Positions 62,732 through 64,000 of a DNA stretch of 64,000 nucleotides are shown here, piece by piece. The notes below the pieces were generated by a model. That model made no database searches, had not been told where the DNA came from, and worked only from the letters and a program-made list of their open reading frames with translations. The first letter of the stretch is position 1. Each line of letters begins with the position of its first letter. The stretch covers positions 1 through 64,000 of the forward strand of contig NZ_CP044991.1 in the NCBI RefSeq assembly GCF_009017495.1, given 5' to 3'. This DNA is from Deinococcus sp. AJ005 (GTDB lineage: Bacteria > Deinococcota > Deinococci > Deinococcales > Deinococcaceae). Position numbers and translations under genes: made by a program.

Positions 62732-63012
62732 AGGTCAATGTCTCCGTCAGGTGCTTTGGCATTCAGACTGTCGAGCTGGCGCTGGCCCAGAGCGAGTCTG
62801 CGGTCAGTTTCCTCGTGGTCAATCTCGATGTCCACATCCCCGCCCTGCACGTCGATCCTGATGACGTCACCTTCCCTGACCCCTTTGGGCAGGCTCGACA
62901 GCCGCCAGTCCTGCGTGGTCCCGTCCGGCAGCTCCACCCGGACCACCTGTCCTTCAATGCCGTCGATGGTGACGTGGCTGATGCCCAACTCCTCGTGCTG
63001 CTCCGATGCCAT
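62728..63012 (-). CDS. DUF3006 protein
   Basis: A 94-residue protein; 'ISHVTIDGIEGQVVRVELPDGTTQDWRLSSLPKGVREGDVI' matches DUF3006. DUF3006 genes lie commonly beside or within ComEC-like MBL genes; here it is directly coupled. Function unknown. Confidence 0.85.
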   Translation of the reverse strand: MASEQHEELGISHVTIDGIEGQVVRVELPDGTTQDWRLSSLPKGVREGDVIRIDVQGGDVDIEIDHEETDRRLALGQRQLDSLNAKAPDGDIDL

Positions 63013-63020
63013 GTCCCACG

Positions 63021-63776
63021 CTAACGCACGTAGGACGCCCCGTTGATGTCCAGCGTCGCCCCGGTCATGTGCCGCACCAGCCCCGAGGCCAGGAAGACCA
63101 CGGTGGCCGCCACGTCCCCGGGCGGGGCCGCGTCCCCCAGCGGGAACTCCTGGGCCAGTTCCGCGGCGTGTTCATTCAGGTACGCCTCGGCCATCTCGGT
63201 GCGAACCCAGCCCGGGGCCACTGCATAGGCCAGAACGCCCTCATGGGCAAACCCTCTGGCAATCGAGCGGGTCAGGGCGATCACGCCGCCTTTGGAGGCG
63301 GCGTAGTGCATGGCGTTGGGCTGGTCTCCCCGGAAGGCCGCCCGGCTGGCGATGTTGATGATGATGCCGCCGCCCTGACCCCGGAAGTGCTGAACGGCTT
63401 CCCGGCAGGTGTCCGCCACGCTGAGCAGATTGACCTGCAAGGTCTCTTTCCAGACGGCGGACCACGCTTCCAGGGGATCATCCACGGTAATGGGCGGCGC
63501 GATTCCGGCGTTGTTCACCAGCACGTTGACGCGGCCCTGCCAGGCGACGGCGGCCTGAAACAGGCGGACGGCTTCCCCTTCCTGCGCTAGATCACCACTC
63601 AGAAGATGAATCCGGTCTGCACCGAACTCTTCTACCAGGGCCTCACCGCCCTGTCCGCTGCGGCCCAGGTGGGCGGCCACCGACGCGCCCACATCCAGCA
63701 GACTGCGGACACAGACTGCGCCAATGCCGCGCGATGCTCCGGTCACGAACACCACTTTTCCGTCTAGATTGATCAT
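63021..63776 (-). CDS. short-chain dehydrogenase/reductase
   Basis: A 251-residue SDR oxidoreductase: TGASRGIG for NAD(P) binding, NNAG, the catalytic YxxxK in YAASKGG, with S in INIASRAAF, and PGWVRTEM. Such enzymes reduce or oxidise hydroxyl/keto substrates. It ends 8 bases before the DUF3006 start. Substrate unknown. Confidence 0.92.
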   Translation of the reverse strand: MINLDGKVVFVTGASRGIGAVCVRSLLDVGASVAAHLGRSGQGGEALVEEFGADRIHLLSGDLAQEGEAVRLFQAAVAWQGRVNVLVNNAGIAPPITVDDPLEAWSAVWKETLQVNLLSVADTCREAVQHFRGQGGGIIINIASRAAFRGDQPNAMHYAASKGGVIALTRSIARGFAHEGVLAYAVAPGWVRTEMAEAYLNEHAAELAQEFPLGDAAPPGDVAATVVFLASGLVRHMTGATLDINGASYVR

Positions 63777-63925
63777 GTCCGCCAGTCAATCATACAGACG
63801 CCCATGTCCACGCTCTATCCAGGTGCAGGGAAAAAGCTTGTGTCAGACGCATTCGCCACACCGAGAAAAGAATTGGGGCGCATGAGTTGACAGCGGCTGC
63901 ATACCGCCTTATATTTAAGGAATCA

Positions 63926-63949
63926 AAGCGGCCTTTCGGGCCGCTTTTC
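63926..63949. terminator. probable terminator
   Basis: Stem AAGCGGCC/GGGCCGCTT around TTTC (63926-63945), with TTTTCC on the plus strand and TTTGATTCC on the minus strand. It follows the stop of the partial minus-strand gene and the start region of SDR, so it probably ends the partial gene. Confidence 0.5.
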
Positions 63950-63955
63950 CCTTGC

Positions 63956-64000
63956 CTACTTGAGTTTGAGCGAAACCAGCGCCTTATCGAACGCCCTGCG
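63956..64000 (-). CDS. C-terminus of a gene continuing past the window
   Basis: Minus-strand frame with 'RAFDKALVSLKLK' and a TAG stop at 63956-63958, running off the end. Too short to identify. Confidence 0.4.
   Translation of the reverse strand, partial: RRAFDKALVSLKLK

Overview
The window reads as DNA of a Deinococcus-type bacterium. It is GC-rich, many genes have a TANNNT box 5-10 bases before the start codon (the layout of leaderless mRNAs known from Deinococcus), and several predicted proteins (DUF790/XPB pair, DUF3006 plus Excalibur MBL protein, STAND/TPR regulators) fit that group. The gene set is largely accessory and plasmid-like: a Tn3 transposase, an iteron-controlled Rep gene, a second Rep-like gene, a ParA/ribbon-helix-helix pair, a free-standing topoisomerase I, two toxin-antitoxin modules, a type IIG restriction enzyme and a probable defence ATPase-nuclease. 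The presence of tmRNA (ssrA) in the same stretch is unexpected and suggests a chromid, a megaplasmid, or a plasmid integrated into a chromosome.

Layout. 1-3070: end of a Tn3-family transposon. 3196-10255: small secreted proteins and lipoproteins, with a TPR/winged-helix regulator on the opposite strand; two lipoproteins are paralogs. 10269-11041: HigB/HigA toxin-antitoxin with a clear promoter-operator. 11300-17261: mixed genes, including a PadR regulator coupled to a membrane protein and a beta-CASP metallo-hydrolase. 17311-18956: Rep-like gene with a coupled 89-aa upstream gene and a possible small antisense RNA. 20101-20498: tmRNA with terminator. 20559-24227: RNase H-like protein and a STAND regulator. 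24453-26333: Rep gene and eight iterons. 26763-27955: Fic/VbhA-type toxin-antitoxin.

28320-36252: three minus-strand operons of small unknown proteins, all with the same promoter architecture and the same AGGAGCG leader before most starts. Two of the promoters adjoin two copies of a long repeat full of perfect hairpins and three-way junctions. 36333-45432: topoisomerase I, membrane proteins, an LRV-repeat protein and an LptF/G-like permease. 45703-52242: MmeI-like type IIG enzyme, the ParA locus, and an AT-rich GHKL ATPase fused to a DUF4263 (Shedu-like) nuclease. 52601-64000: DoxX-like protein, Nudix hydrolase, a gene broken by an amber codon, CoiA-like protein, the Bax1/XPB repair pair, a ComEC-like MBL protein with DUF3006, an SDR enzyme, and the last codons of a gene that continues past the window.

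Most promising for novelty: the GHKL-DUF4263 fusion beside the type IIG enzyme, the duplicated hairpin-rich element with the shared operator-promoters, and the tmRNA within plasmid-like surroundings. All functions are inferred from sequence reading alone; no database search was possible.
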